Below are positions 1 through 9,520 of a stretch of DNA of 64,000 nucleotides, in pieces (position 1 is the first letter of the stretch; each line of letters opens with the position of its first letter). The stretch lies in the NCBI RefSeq assembly GCF_028288185.1, contig NZ_JAQBOF010000029.1:1-64000 (forward strand), read 5' to 3'. The translations under genes were made by a program, and so were the position numbers. The notes beneath the pieces are model-generated. The model was not told the DNA's origin. It searched no databases and saw only the letters and a list, made by a program, of their open reading frames with translations. Origin of the DNA: Mucilaginibacter sp. GTDB lineage: Bacteria; Bacteroidota; Bacteroidia; Sphingobacteriales; Sphingobacteriaceae.

Positions 1-1715
1 CGGTTATAACCAGCCCGGTGGGTGCTTATCAAATCTCTGTCAATGGGGCGGCTTCTGCTAATTATATCATTGCCTATACTAACGGTACGTTGACAATTAG
101 CAAAGCGGCACTGGTGGTGACGGCCAACAATCAATTGCGGACTTATGGCGCGGCGAGTCCCACACTGACTTTCACACTTTCAGGGTTTGTGAATGACGAA
201 TCAATCGCTAACCTGATATCTCCGCCATTGATCAGCAGTTTAGTGAACGAAAGTACCCCAGTTGGTACTTACCCAATCGTTGTAAATGGCGCTTCTTCAA
301 CTAATTATAATGTTAGCTATATAAACGGGACAATGACCATTACTCCTGCTACATTAAATGTAAAAGCTGAAGATAAGAGTCGTAATTATGGTTCATCAAA
401 TCCTGATTTGACTTTAAAATACACCAACTTTATGAATGGTGATACTCCTGCCAAACTAACCAGTCAGGGAGTTGCAAAAACTGTAGCCACTACCACAAGC
501 TTACCAGGAACATATCCTATCACTGTTAGCAGCGTGGCATCCCCCAATTACAACATCAACTATACTGATGGTACGTTAACGGTGCTTGGGCTGACCAATG
601 CATCACTTAATAATCTGACGATCAGCACAGGTCCATTGAATCCGGTTTTTGTATCATCAACAACAAATTACACTGTGAATGTGGGCTACTCCATTACGAC
701 TGAAAAGGTAACACCAGCGGCCGGCGATCCAAATGCAGCAATTACCGTTAATGGACAATCAGTAGTAAGTGGCAATACTTCACAAAATATCCCATTGATA
801 GTTGGCTCGAACGTTATCACAGTGGTTGTCATCGCACAGGATGGTATTACTAAAATGACTTATATAGTTACAGTGATCAGAGCGCCGGAACCAGTTATAA
901 CCGCACTGGGAATTCTGCCTCCATTCAGCGCTTTATATGGTACAGCATCAACTTCAGCTGTATTTACTGTATCTGGTATAAACATGAGTACCGAAATAAT
1001 AATAAGCGCACCAACAGGATTTGAGATAAGCACTAACAATAGCACATTTGGTAAAGCGCTCACTATCCCCGGAACAGGTACAATAGCTGCAACTAAAATA
1101 TATGTACGATTGGCAAAGGGTTCACTGGTGTGCAGCTATACTGGCGATATCAAATTAAGCAGCCGGGATGCAATAACGGTGAACATGACCGCTAACGGTA
1201 CAGTAACACCTGCCCCATTGATTATAATTGCCGATGATAAAACCAAAGGTATGAACTTGCCAAATCCAACGTTAACTATTACTTACACCGGTTTTGTAAA
1301 CAGCGATAGCGACAATAATCTAACAGCACGGCCCCAGGTATCGACCACAGCTACTATTAACTCTGCACCGGGAGAATATCCGATAACTGTAACCAGTGCC
1401 GCATCAACAAATTATAGTATTACCTATCAGTCGGGCACCTTGAATGTAAACAGTGTCGCTATAGTTAATACGTTTACCCCTAATGGCGATGGAGTTAACG
1501 ATACTTGGCAGATCAAAAACATTCATGATTATCCAAACAGTACTGTTGAAATTTTCAATCGCACTGGCTCACGTGTGTTCTATTCCATCAACTATCCAAT
1601 TGCCTGGGATGGCAAATACAACAGCAGTGAGTTACCGGCAGGAACTTATTACTATGTGATAAGGCTAGACAAAACCAGTAAACCATTATCAGGTTGGGTA
1701 TCGATTTTACGATAA
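1..1715 (+). CDS. MBG-domain repeat surface protein with gliding-motility/T9SS type B C-terminal sorting domain (5' end truncated by window)
   Basis: Repeated 'YTNGTLTI / SYINGTMTI / NYTDGTLTV / YQSGTLNV' MBG-type repeats, a cadherin-like sandwich (TNASLNNLTIS), and C-terminal 'NTFTPNGDGVNDTWQI...AWDGKYNSSELPAGTYYYVIRL'. The frame is open to the left edge; the GTG at 18 is probably not the start. Confidence 0.9.
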   Translation, partial: VITSPVGAYQISVNGAASANYIIAYTNGTLTISKAALVVTANNQLRTYGAASPTLTFTLSGFVNDESIANLISPPLISSLVNESTPVGTYPIVVNGASSTNYNVSYINGTMTITPATLNVKAEDKSRNYGSSNPDLTLKYTNFMNGDTPAKLTSQGVAKTVATTTSLPGTYPITVSSVASPNYNINYTDGTLTVLGLTNASLNNLTISTGPLNPVFVSSTTNYTVNVGYSITTEKVTPAAGDPNAAITVNGQSVVSGNTSQNIPLIVGSNVITVVVIAQDGITKMTYIVTVIRAPEPVITALGILPPFSALYGTASTSAVFTVSGINMSTEIIISAPTGFEISTNNSTFGKALTIPGTGTIAATKIYVRLAKGSLVCSYTGDIKLSSRDAITVNMTANGTVTPAPLIIIADDKTKGMNLPNPTLTITYTGFVNSDSDNNLTARPQVSTTATINSAPGEYPITVTSAASTNYSITYQSGTLNVNSVAIVNTFTPNGDGVNDTWQIKNIHDYPNSTVEIFNRTGSRVFYSINYPIAWDGKYNSSELPAGTYYYVIRLDKTSKPLSGWVSILR

Positions 1716-1959
1716 ATGCCTTTATCTAATGGGCTGAGTGTATTTAATTCAGACTGTATGAGTTCCTCAAGTTTTGAAATAATTCAGTTTCGCCACTAAT
1801 ATAGGGGGTAGGTTGGTGTTGCTTTTCGATGGCTATTTTTTTTCGACTTCATTGACAGGGCACAGAGTCCAGACTTCGCCAGGTTTGAACCAGTGTATTA
1901 TATCGGACATACTTCAAACTACTAACCGGGACATGTCCCAATTTAAATCGGGATTCCAG

Positions 1960-2000
1960 TTAAAGGAGTGCGAGTTCGATTCTCGTTTTGAGTACTATTA
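1960..2000 (+). other. possible tRNA 3'-end remnant (T-arm-like)
   Basis: 'gtGCGAGTTCGATTCTCGTtttgagtacta' has a T-stem/TTCGATT loop followed by an acceptor-like 3' strand. No matching 5' half is visible upstream. Confidence 0.35.
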
Positions 2001-2012
2001 AAGAATCGGCAC

Positions 2013-2042
2013 AAAGCCTTGATATGAAAGCATCAAGGCTTT
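2013..2042. terminator. hairpin terminator
   Basis: aaagccttgatatgaaagcatcaaggcttt inverted repeat. Confidence 0.6.
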
Positions 2043-2047
2043 GTTGT

Positions 2048-2623
2048 TTAAATAACGGTTCGCAGGGATCGTACGTATCGATAAGTATTCATGAGCACAC
2101 CCGTTGGCGTGGTCTTCGTGCTGACGAGAGCGAGTTCGCGCGCATCAACGCTGTCCGAAAAGAAGCGTTTGCCCCGGCCCAGTAATATAGGGTACACGAA
2201 CAACACAACCTCATCCACCAGTCCCTCCCCAAGCAACACAGATGTAAGCGTTGAACTTCCCCAGAGTATCAAGTCAGGACCGTCCGTTGACTTGAGGCCG
2301 CGAATACCCTCTATTACATCCGTACCCAGATCTCCGACCGGTCCCCATTTAAGGCTGTCAGGCCTGTGAGTCGCAACGTATTTCGTTGCTAAGTTCAGAC
2401 TATCCGCCATCGGACTGTTCCCGGCCTTCGGCCAGTAGTCGGCCCAGATATCGTAGGTGCGGCGGCCAAGCAGCAGATCAAAGCCCGTGCCCTGTGACTC
2501 AATGACGGCCTCCAGGCCAGCCGGGCTTCGATAAGGTGCCGTCCATGCGCCATAGGCATAGTCTTGATCGTGGTCGATCACGCCGTCCAGCGAGATATGT
2601 TCGAAGATCCTGATTTCTCTCAT
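2048..2623 (-). CDS. dihydrofolate reductase family protein (RibD C-terminal domain)
   Basis: MREIRIFEHISLDGVIDHD...LLLGRRTYDIWADYWPK...; typical RibD_C/DHFR-like motifs. Confidence 0.85.
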   Translation of the reverse strand: MREIRIFEHISLDGVIDHDQDYAYGAWTAPYRSPAGLEAVIESQGTGFDLLLGRRTYDIWADYWPKAGNSPMADSLNLATKYVATHRPDSLKWGPVGDLGTDVIEGIRGLKSTDGPDLILWGSSTLTSVLLGEGLVDEVVLFVYPILLGRGKRFFSDSVDARELALVSTKTTPTGVLMNTYRYVRSLRTVI

Positions 2624-2775
2624 TTTGTTTTTTTATTAGTTTAATGGTTGTATAAAGTTAAAACGACCGAGGTATCCGCACAAGGGGTAATCGTGACAAT
2701 ATGAGGGCATTTTGTGACCATTTGCGTTCGTCAAAAATGAAAGTAATAATTAAAAAATCAGGCTGTCATAAATTT

Positions 2776-4422
2776 TTATTCATCGGGTCCGCTTAAAATA
2801 TCATTTGCTCGCGCCAACGCTCGTTCAAACGTATCTTTGATATTACCTTTTCCGATCTGAAAGAGCAAACGCGCCTTTTTTAATTCAACGGTAACCTGCG
2901 AACTATTTATCTCGGCAAGGATCAATTTTGTTCCTTGTTTCTTTGTTGCGGTATACACCTCGCGCAGTACCTGGATACCGGTAGCATCAATCACAGGCAT
3001 ATTTCGCATCCGTACGATGAGTACCCGGGCAGGGCTTTCGATGACTTTCATCGCATCTTTAAATTTATAGGCTGCGCCAAAAAACAGGGGGCCGTTGATC
3101 TCAAAAACATCCACCCCTTCGGGAAGTTCTGCAAGGTTAAACATTTCGTCTGTCTGGTTTATCTGTGAAACGCCATGTACCGAACTCGCCTGCATCATTT
3201 TCCGCATAAACAAAAAAGCGGCCAGGATCATTCCAATCTCAATAGCTACCGTTAGGTCGACTAATACGGTGAGTCCAAAAGTGGTAAGCAAAACCGCCGC
3301 GTCGCTTTTTGAACCTTTAAACACGGAAATAAAATTATCCATTTCGCTCATATTCCAGGCAACTACAATCAGGATGCCACCAAGTGTTGCCATTGGGATT
3401 AGCGCGGCCCATTTGCCCACAAAAAGCATAATAAGTAGCAAGGTTAGCGCGTGAACTATGCCCGCAATCGGTGTCCGTCCCCCGTTTTTGATATTGGTGG
3501 CCGTCCGGGCAATGGCTCCGGTTGCGGGAATGCCGCCGAAGATCGATGAACAAATATTGGCCAGTCCCTGGGCAATAAGTTCGGTATTGGAACGGTGATT
3601 GCCACCGATCATCCCATCAGCCACTACGGCGGATAGTAAGGATTCGATACTGCCCAGCAGGGCAATGGTAATGGCCGGCCGGATGAGTTGTTGTAAAGTA
3701 GTAAAGCTCACCGCGGGAATAACGGGCATTGGCAATGATGAAGGGATGGCCCCAAAACGGCTGCCAATGGTTTCCACGGGCAAATGGAAAAAGCTAACGG
3801 CAAAAGTGGTAACGATAATAGCTATCAATGATCCGGGAACTTTATGGGTTATTTTAGGCCATACGAAAACGACCAGTAAAGTGAATACCCCGATGCCTGC
3901 CGCATAAAGATTGACTGAAGGCAGGTGCTGGCCATATACCAGCCATTTGCTTATAAAGTCGGCCGGTATATTACCTATTTTCAACCCTAAGAAATCCTTG
4001 ACTTCTGATGAGAAGATTATGAGCGCGATCCCGGTGGTAAAACCAATAATTAATGGGTATGGAATATACTTAATAGCGCTGCCTAATTTGGTCAGGCCCA
4101 TAATGACCAACAGTACTCCCGCGATAAACGTAGCGATGATCAAACCATTGATCCCGAATTGCTGAACTATGCCATAGACGATCACGATAAAGGCACCGGT
4201 CGGGCCGCCGATCTGTACCCGGCTACCGCCTAAAGCGGAAATGACCAAGCCAGCGATGATGGCGGTAAAAATCCCTTTTTCGGGAGATACGCCCGAAGCA
4301 ATGGCAAAAGCAATGGCCAATGGCAGGGCCACGATGCCTACAATTATGCCGGCAACCAAGTCTTTAAAAAACTGCTCCTTTTTGTAATTCTTTAACGTAT
4401 CAATGAGTTTTGGTTTAAACAT
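2776..4422 (-). CDS. SulP family anion transporter with STAS domain
   Basis: Multi-TM protein with 'GGSRVQIGGPTGAFIVIV', 'FGGIPATGAIARTATNIKNGGRTPIAGI' and C-terminal STAS 'VRMRNMPVIDATGIQVL'. Confidence 0.92.
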   Translation of the reverse strand: MFKPKLIDTLKNYKKEQFFKDLVAGIIVGIVALPLAIAFAIASGVSPEKGIFTAIIAGLVISALGGSRVQIGGPTGAFIVIVYGIVQQFGINGLIIATFIAGVLLVIMGLTKLGSAIKYIPYPLIIGFTTGIALIIFSSEVKDFLGLKIGNIPADFISKWLVYGQHLPSVNLYAAGIGVFTLLVVFVWPKITHKVPGSLIAIIVTTFAVSFFHLPVETIGSRFGAIPSSLPMPVIPAVSFTTLQQLIRPAITIALLGSIESLLSAVVADGMIGGNHRSNTELIAQGLANICSSIFGGIPATGAIARTATNIKNGGRTPIAGIVHALTLLLIMLFVGKWAALIPMATLGGILIVVAWNMSEMDNFISVFKGSKSDAAVLLTTFGLTVLVDLTVAIEIGMILAAFLFMRKMMQASSVHGVSQINQTDEMFNLAELPEGVDVFEINGPLFFGAAYKFKDAMKVIESPARVLIVRMRNMPVIDATGIQVLREVYTATKKQGTKLILAEINSSQVTVELKKARLLFQIGKGNIKDTFERALARANDILSGPDE

Positions 4423-4426
4423 GGTC

Positions 4427-5086
4427 TTATTGCTTTATCCACATTTTCAATACCCGGTTATAGGAATTATTAACCAATTGGTATCCCGGCGGAATTTGAG
4501 CGTCCGGGGCATGAAAAGTTACCAGCCTCGTTTCTGGGGGCTTCTCTTCCAACATTTGGTAAACAAACCGACTATACCGGTCATATAGTTCAAAAGAAGT
4601 CCTTATACTATAGTCTATCCGGCTATCGGGCTCAATATTCTCGTAGAACGAATTATAGAAATAAAAATGATCATAATCTTTAAATTCCAATTCTGTCAGG
4701 TTGCCGTGAATAAAACGCACATTGGGTAATTCCATTTCCGCTTTGGTTATTTCGGCGAAAGTATATAACTCTTCTCGCTGTTCAATTCCGCAGAATGTTG
4801 TTTCAGGGTGAAAAAATCCCGCTGTAATACAGAATTTCCCTACACCGCTGCCGATATCCAAAACCCTGGCATGAGGAATGGCCAGAAAATCACCTGCCTT
4901 TTTGGCAATGCCCACCGGTGTCCAGTGCATTTGCGACATTTCCTGGATATGTTCGGGATATAAGTCGTCAAAAGTAGTATCATGCCTGAACAGCGCGGGG
5001 TTGAGTAACTCGTTAAGCATTTTTTTGCTTTTTCTTAAAGTTTTAAAATTCCTAATGCGGGAACGTAAAAATTCCAGGGTTTCCAT
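4427..5086 (-). CDS. class I SAM-dependent methyltransferase (paralog 2)
   Basis: 'ARVLDIGSGVGKFCI' SAM-binding motif; tandem paralog of the next gene. Confidence 0.8.
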   Translation of the reverse strand: METLEFLRSRIRNFKTLRKSKKMLNELLNPALFRHDTTFDDLYPEHIQEMSQMHWTPVGIAKKAGDFLAIPHARVLDIGSGVGKFCITAGFFHPETTFCGIEQREELYTFAEITKAEMELPNVRFIHGNLTELEFKDYDHFYFYNSFYENIEPDSRIDYSIRTSFELYDRYSRFVYQMLEEKPPETRLVTFHAPDAQIPPGYQLVNNSYNRVLKMWIKQ

Positions 5087-5090
5087 TTGG

Positions 5091-5762
5091 TCAGGCTTTG
5101 ATCCACATTTTCATCAGGCCATTACAGGCCATATCGGCCAGTTTAAAACTCGGCGGTATTTCCTGCTCGAAACTATGAAAGGTAACCAGCCGGGTCCCGG
5201 CTGGTTTTTCATCCAGGGCTTTAAATAAATATAGCGTATAATAAGCGTAGAGGCTTTCCGATAACTCTATCGTATCATCGATTTGATTATCCGGGTCGAT
5301 ATTCTCGTAAAAGGAATTATAAAAATAGAAATGATCAAACTCCTTGAAATTGATCTGAGTAATATTTGCATAAATGAAATTGACATTAAACAGCGCGGTA
5401 TAGCATTTTGCTTCCTCGGCCTGGCAAATCAACTCGTGCCTTTGCTCGGCCCCGAAGAAATGTGTTTCGGGAAAATGATAGCCTCCGGCCAAACAAAATT
5501 TACCTACACCGCTACCGATGTCCAATACCCTGGCATCCGGCTCTGCAAGGAACTCGGCCGCTTTCCGGGCAATGGCCAAGGGTGTCCAGTGTTTGAGCGA
5601 TAACAGCTGAAAATGTTCTGGGTACAGCCAATCAAACGCCACATCATTATTGAATAGGCTCGCATTCAAATGAACTTTTTTTAATTTTAGGGCCATAACC
5701 TGATTGAGGTCATCCGGGAGCGGTGGAAAATGGAAAAAGGGGTAAGCTTTCATAGCCTGCAA
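5091..5762 (-). CDS. class I SAM-dependent methyltransferase (paralog 1)
   Basis: 'ARVLDIGSGVGKFCLAGG' motif; shares 'HFYFYNSFYENI(E/D)PD' and a 'LMKMWIKA' tail with its neighbour. Confidence 0.8.
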   Translation of the reverse strand: MQAMKAYPFFHFPPLPDDLNQVMALKLKKVHLNASLFNNDVAFDWLYPEHFQLLSLKHWTPLAIARKAAEFLAEPDARVLDIGSGVGKFCLAGGYHFPETHFFGAEQRHELICQAEEAKCYTALFNVNFIYANITQINFKEFDHFYFYNSFYENIDPDNQIDDTIELSESLYAYYTLYLFKALDEKPAGTRLVTFHSFEQEIPPSFKLADMACNGLMKMWIKA

Positions 5763-5849
5763 TTTAATCCCAACGGGTAGTCTATTTACCGTAACAAATC
5801 AATGCAGAAGCTGATATTTATCAGTTTTTTAAATTCGTATCTTTACCGT

Positions 5850-6557
5850 ATGAGCCTCTCCGGAATTTTCCCGATCGATCGCTGGAATTTCACCACGCAA
5901 TCAACGCTGAATGTCCTTTCCGAGGCAGATCTGGCGGGTTTGCTAGCGCATCAGACCGAACTGAAATACAGGAAAGGCGATATGATCTTCAGGGAGGGTA
6001 CGATACCCTCCGGTATTTTTCTGATCCGCAGCGGCAAGGTCAAAAAATACAAAGTAGATAATAGCGCCAAAGAGCAGATATTTTATGTGGCCAATCAGGG
6101 CGAACTAATCGGCTATCATGCGGTGCTGTCAGAAGAACGCTATCCGGATTCGGCCGCAGTCATCGAGGATAGCCTGATTAGCTTCATACCCAAAGAGGAT
6201 TTTATAAGTATTTTACACCGTTCGCCCGCCTTTACAGGTCGGTTGCTAAAAGCGTTGAGTCATGAATTTACGGTGTTGACCAACAGCATTTCCGTGATTG
6301 CGCAACGTACTGCTCCGGAACGGCTCGCCATCGCGCTAATCGTGCTCCGGGAAAAATACAAGGAAGAGGGATCAGCCGAACATGAAATTGTTTTAAACAT
6401 TTCCCGGATGGACCTGGCGAATATGGCCGGAATCGCACAGGAAAACGTGATCCGGTTATTAAAAGAGTTAAAAGCGGAAGGTATAGTGGAAACGGATGGC
6501 CGGAAGATATGGATCAAAGACATCAAGCAGCTGGTCAAAAAATCGAATTATCATTAA
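5850..6557 (+). CDS. Crp/Fnr family transcriptional regulator
   Basis: Cyclic-nucleotide-binding-like domain 'GDMIFREGTIPSGIFLIRSGKVKKYK' plus HTH 'ISRMDLANMAGIAQENVIRLLKEL'. Start reassigned to the internal ATG at 5850 (MSLSGIFPIDRW). Confidence 0.88.
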   Translation: MSLSGIFPIDRWNFTTQSTLNVLSEADLAGLLAHQTELKYRKGDMIFREGTIPSGIFLIRSGKVKKYKVDNSAKEQIFYVANQGELIGYHAVLSEERYPDSAAVIEDSLISFIPKEDFISILHRSPAFTGRLLKALSHEFTVLTNSISVIAQRTAPERLAIALIVLREKYKEEGSAEHEIVLNISRMDLANMAGIAQENVIRLLKELKAEGIVETDGRKIWIKDIKQLVKKSNYH

Positions 6558-6734
6558 GCGCGGATGCTTAATTGATTTTCTTAAACGGTGTTCACCTCCC
6601 CACGGAATGTTTGTAAGACGTTGCCACCCTCTATAAAAAATCAACTGATTAGTTCATTAAGGCCGATTAAACTTGTAAGTCTCTATAAAATGTTCTGATA
6701 CTGTGTATCATCGCATACATCTAAAGAATCGAAC

Positions 6735-6768
6735 AAAAAGCCTGATACGAAAAGTGTCAGGCTTTTTT
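6735..6768. terminator. hairpin terminator
   Basis: aaaaagcctgatac-gaaaa-gtgtcaggctttttt. Confidence 0.65.
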
Positions 6769-6866
6769 GTTGCATGATCAGCGTCAGGGTTTCTACCGAG
6801 ACCTTAGACCGAAAAAATTATAAAGGCTTCTTTTAAGCTTAAACCGTTATAGCTTTTGACCGTTAT

Positions 6867-7349
6867 TTATTTTATAATATAAGTGTCATTCCAATTGCCG
6901 CTGACACCGGAATAAGTGTATATCAAAGCTTTTTTCGCATCAAAAATATCGGCCTTAATTATTTTAACACTCCCCGGACAAACAGCTATATGAATTAACA
7001 GGTCGGATGCCGGTGTATATTTAAGCTGTCCTACTCCTTGCTCGTTAAATAAAAATGGCGTGGTAACATTGCCTATGGTCGCTATTGCGTTGCAGTCGTT
7101 ACAGATAACCTGTATCAATGCAGTGCCTTTTGTTCCATTATACCAATCGTAAGTATTTAATGTATCTGCTTTGGTAAGGTTGGTATTGTTATTTTTGATA
7201 TTGCTATTTAATGTATCAGCCTTGATAGTGCTGATATTGCTTTTTGAGGATATAGGTGCTATGTTAGTCTTTAAACAGCCCGTTAATAACAAGAGTGATA
7301 AAATTAAATATATCGGTTTCAAAATTCGGTCCGTTGGTTGGTTGATCAT
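6867..7349 (-). CDS. hypothetical lipoprotein
   Basis: N-terminal 'LILSLLLLTGCLK' lipobox; no family recognised. Confidence 0.6.
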   Translation of the reverse strand: MINQPTDRILKPIYLILSLLLLTGCLKTNIAPISSKSNISTIKADTLNSNIKNNNTNLTKADTLNTYDWYNGTKGTALIQVICNDCNAIATIGNVTTPFLFNEQGVGQLKYTPASDLLIHIAVCPGSVKIIKADIFDAKKALIYTYSGVSGNWNDTYIIK

Positions 7350-7603
7350 AGCTTATCGGCGTCAGTAAATAATACCAAGCGCCACTTCCACTAAACAAAA
7401 AGCAATCCAACCCAAATCCCAGTAAGTAAGCCAATAAAGAGAGGTAGTAGCCGAGCGACTTTTCCGCATAATGTGAAAAAAAATCCCCACTTATTTTAAA
7501 GACAGAATTTTATATTATATCCATATAAAATCCTAAAAGAATAGAACTGATGTTATGAATTTATAGATTAGACATGGCAAGACTTATGGTGGCTACATTA
7601 GTC

Positions 7604-8380
7604 TCATAATTGCATAGCAAATGATAAGCCCGGTACACCGTCCTGGTAGGTGGGTATAACCATCGTGCTTCTACCATGTTTATCCTTGTGTGTTAGCGCG
7701 TTGCGGATGATGGGATAAACCAGGTATGCTACCTTGGTAGAAAGTATTCCAAAACCTGCTCCGGCAACACAATCGCTAAACCAATGGGCCCTTCCGTATA
7801 CCCGCATAATGCCTGTAGTGGTTGCAAGTGTATAACCGAGCACACCATATAAAGGCGATTTGTCGGAATATTCCTGTGCCAGGAATTCGGCGCAGAGGAA
7901 TGCGGCTCCGGTATGTCCGGACGGAAAAGAAAGCGGGTCGGTTCCATAGGGACGCGTGCGGTGTGCTAGATATTTTAATCCGTCCGTAACGGTTAAAATT
8001 CCGGCCGAAAGGGTAATTAATGCAGTGCGGTCGACAAATCTATTTTTACCTTCATATCCCGCCAGGTTCAGGCCGTATACCAAAACCGCGGGCGCAATCT
8101 GCAAATAATCATCTATTTTTGAGCTATAGTTTGGATCGCTCCGTTCTACACGCATCTTCAAGTAATAATCGATGTTGCGTACTGGAGCCACAAATGACAA
8201 GGCACCGTAGCCCACTAAAATCGCCGGTACAATGAATGTCCCCGGCTTACTATATAAACGTTTTGCCGTATCCGGCGTAGCCGCAACATTATCCTCAGGC
8301 TTACGCTTAACTGTATCTGTAACCTGGGCATTTGCCTCAAGCGCCAACGCATACAACAATGCAAATATGATCTTTTTCAA
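7604..8380 (-). CDS. PAP2 superfamily phosphatase
   Basis: Signal peptide; 'KYLAHRTRP...SFPSGHTGAAF...RVYGRAHWFSDCVAG' PAP2 signatures. Confidence 0.9.
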   Translation of the reverse strand: MKKIIFALLYALALEANAQVTDTVKRKPEDNVAATPDTAKRLYSKPGTFIVPAILVGYGALSFVAPVRNIDYYLKMRVERSDPNYSSKIDDYLQIAPAVLVYGLNLAGYEGKNRFVDRTALITLSAGILTVTDGLKYLAHRTRPYGTDPLSFPSGHTGAAFLCAEFLAQEYSDKSPLYGVLGYTLATTTGIMRVYGRAHWFSDCVAGAGFGILSTKVAYLVYPIIRNALTHKDKHGRSTMVIPTYQDGVPGLSFAMQL

Positions 8381-8463
8381 GAGCTTAATTTATCATATTT
8401 AACAATGTATGGTCATGTTTGTTTAAGTCTATATGAAATAATCAATTATTTCCTGGTATTGTA

Positions 8464-8496
8464 CAAAGCCTCTCTACACGACATAGGGAGGCTTTG
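8464..8496. terminator. hairpin terminator
   Basis: caaagcctctct...agggaggctttg. Confidence 0.5.
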
Positions 8497-8524
8497 CTAT
8501 TATAGGTATAGTGTTCGATACCAG

Positions 8525-9280
8525 TTATTTAGCAGCCGGATACCACTCTCTCAACCTAACATCAATACTTTTATCCCCTGCATTAACCAGGATTTTAAAC
8601 TGATTAATATCCTGCCCACGGTAATGATAAGGGTAAACTACCTTCGGTTTAAATGCTAAAACACCACTAGCCGCGGTTTTAACATCCATCGTATAGGGCA
8701 GGTTCATGCATACAAAAGCAATATCAATATTTTTAAGCGAGCGCATTTCGGGGATATCAGCTGTATCGCCGGATATGTAAACGTTTTTACCGCCAATAGT
8801 TAAAACATAGCCGTTACCTCTACCCTTTGTATGGAACGCGGTTGGCGACTCGGGCAGGTTATACATTGGTATAGCTTTAATAGAGATATTAAGTTGACTG
8901 GTTGTTTCGCCATTTTTAAGTATCACCAATTTTGTTTTATCTGTAGTTGATGGTAGCTTATCCGCTACTGCTTGCGGAACCAAAAGCACGGCATGAGTTG
9001 TGTTAATGGCATCAATGGTTTTTGGGTCAAAATGATCTCCATGAATATCAGTTATTACGATCATGTCCGGGGCTGCAATACCTTTAAATGCATCTATCCC
9101 GCCTGTTGGGTCAACATAAATATTTTTATGCTGATAACTAAGCACCAATGTGGCGTGGTTAATTGGCTGTATGGTTAATTCGCCGCCTTTGGTGTTTACA
9201 TGATCGGGTTCTGGGCGCTGCGCATAGCTTGATAAAACACCAAGTGTTATTAAAAGCGTAAGGATGATTTTAATTTTCAT
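8525..9280 (-). CDS. metallo-beta-lactamase fold hydrolase (UlaG-like)
   Basis: Signal peptide; 'INHATLVLSYQHKNIYVDP', 'VITDIHGDHFDP', 'VYISGDTADIPE', 'YPYHYRG'. Confidence 0.85.
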   Translation of the reverse strand: MKIKIILTLLITLGVLSSYAQRPEPDHVNTKGGELTIQPINHATLVLSYQHKNIYVDPTGGIDAFKGIAAPDMIVITDIHGDHFDPKTIDAINTTHAVLLVPQAVADKLPSTTDKTKLVILKNGETTSQLNISIKAIPMYNLPESPTAFHTKGRGNGYVLTIGGKNVYISGDTADIPEMRSLKNIDIAFVCMNLPYTMDVKTAASGVLAFKPKVVYPYHYRGQDINQFKILVNAGDKSIDVRLREWYPAAK

Positions 9281-9520
9281 AATTTGTATTTTGATGTAGT
9301 TACTAAACTATAGATTATCTTTTAATATTTGAAGACGATTTTGTTTTATCTGATTTTTTAAACACTTGCTTAAAATACGCAACAACCTATTTTCAAGTTG
9401 CCTTTAGTTTGTAACAAACAAGGTTATTATTCCCAAATTTAGATTATAATATCTATTTTTCGATCATAGACCGGCGTTACTTATGCCTTATTCCAATTTA
9501 ACCAAAAAAACAGCCCCAAA

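Noticed and set aside
1813-2185. Two short plus-strand ORFs (62 and 65 aa) downstream of the MBG protein
   Set aside because: No recognisable motif, overlap the tRNA-like remnant/terminator and the antisense of the RibD-type gene; probably spurious.
2935-4165. Several ORFs antisense to the SulP transporter
   Set aside because: Low-complexity Ser/Ile/Pro-rich translations typical of the antisense of a TM gene; no start context or homology.
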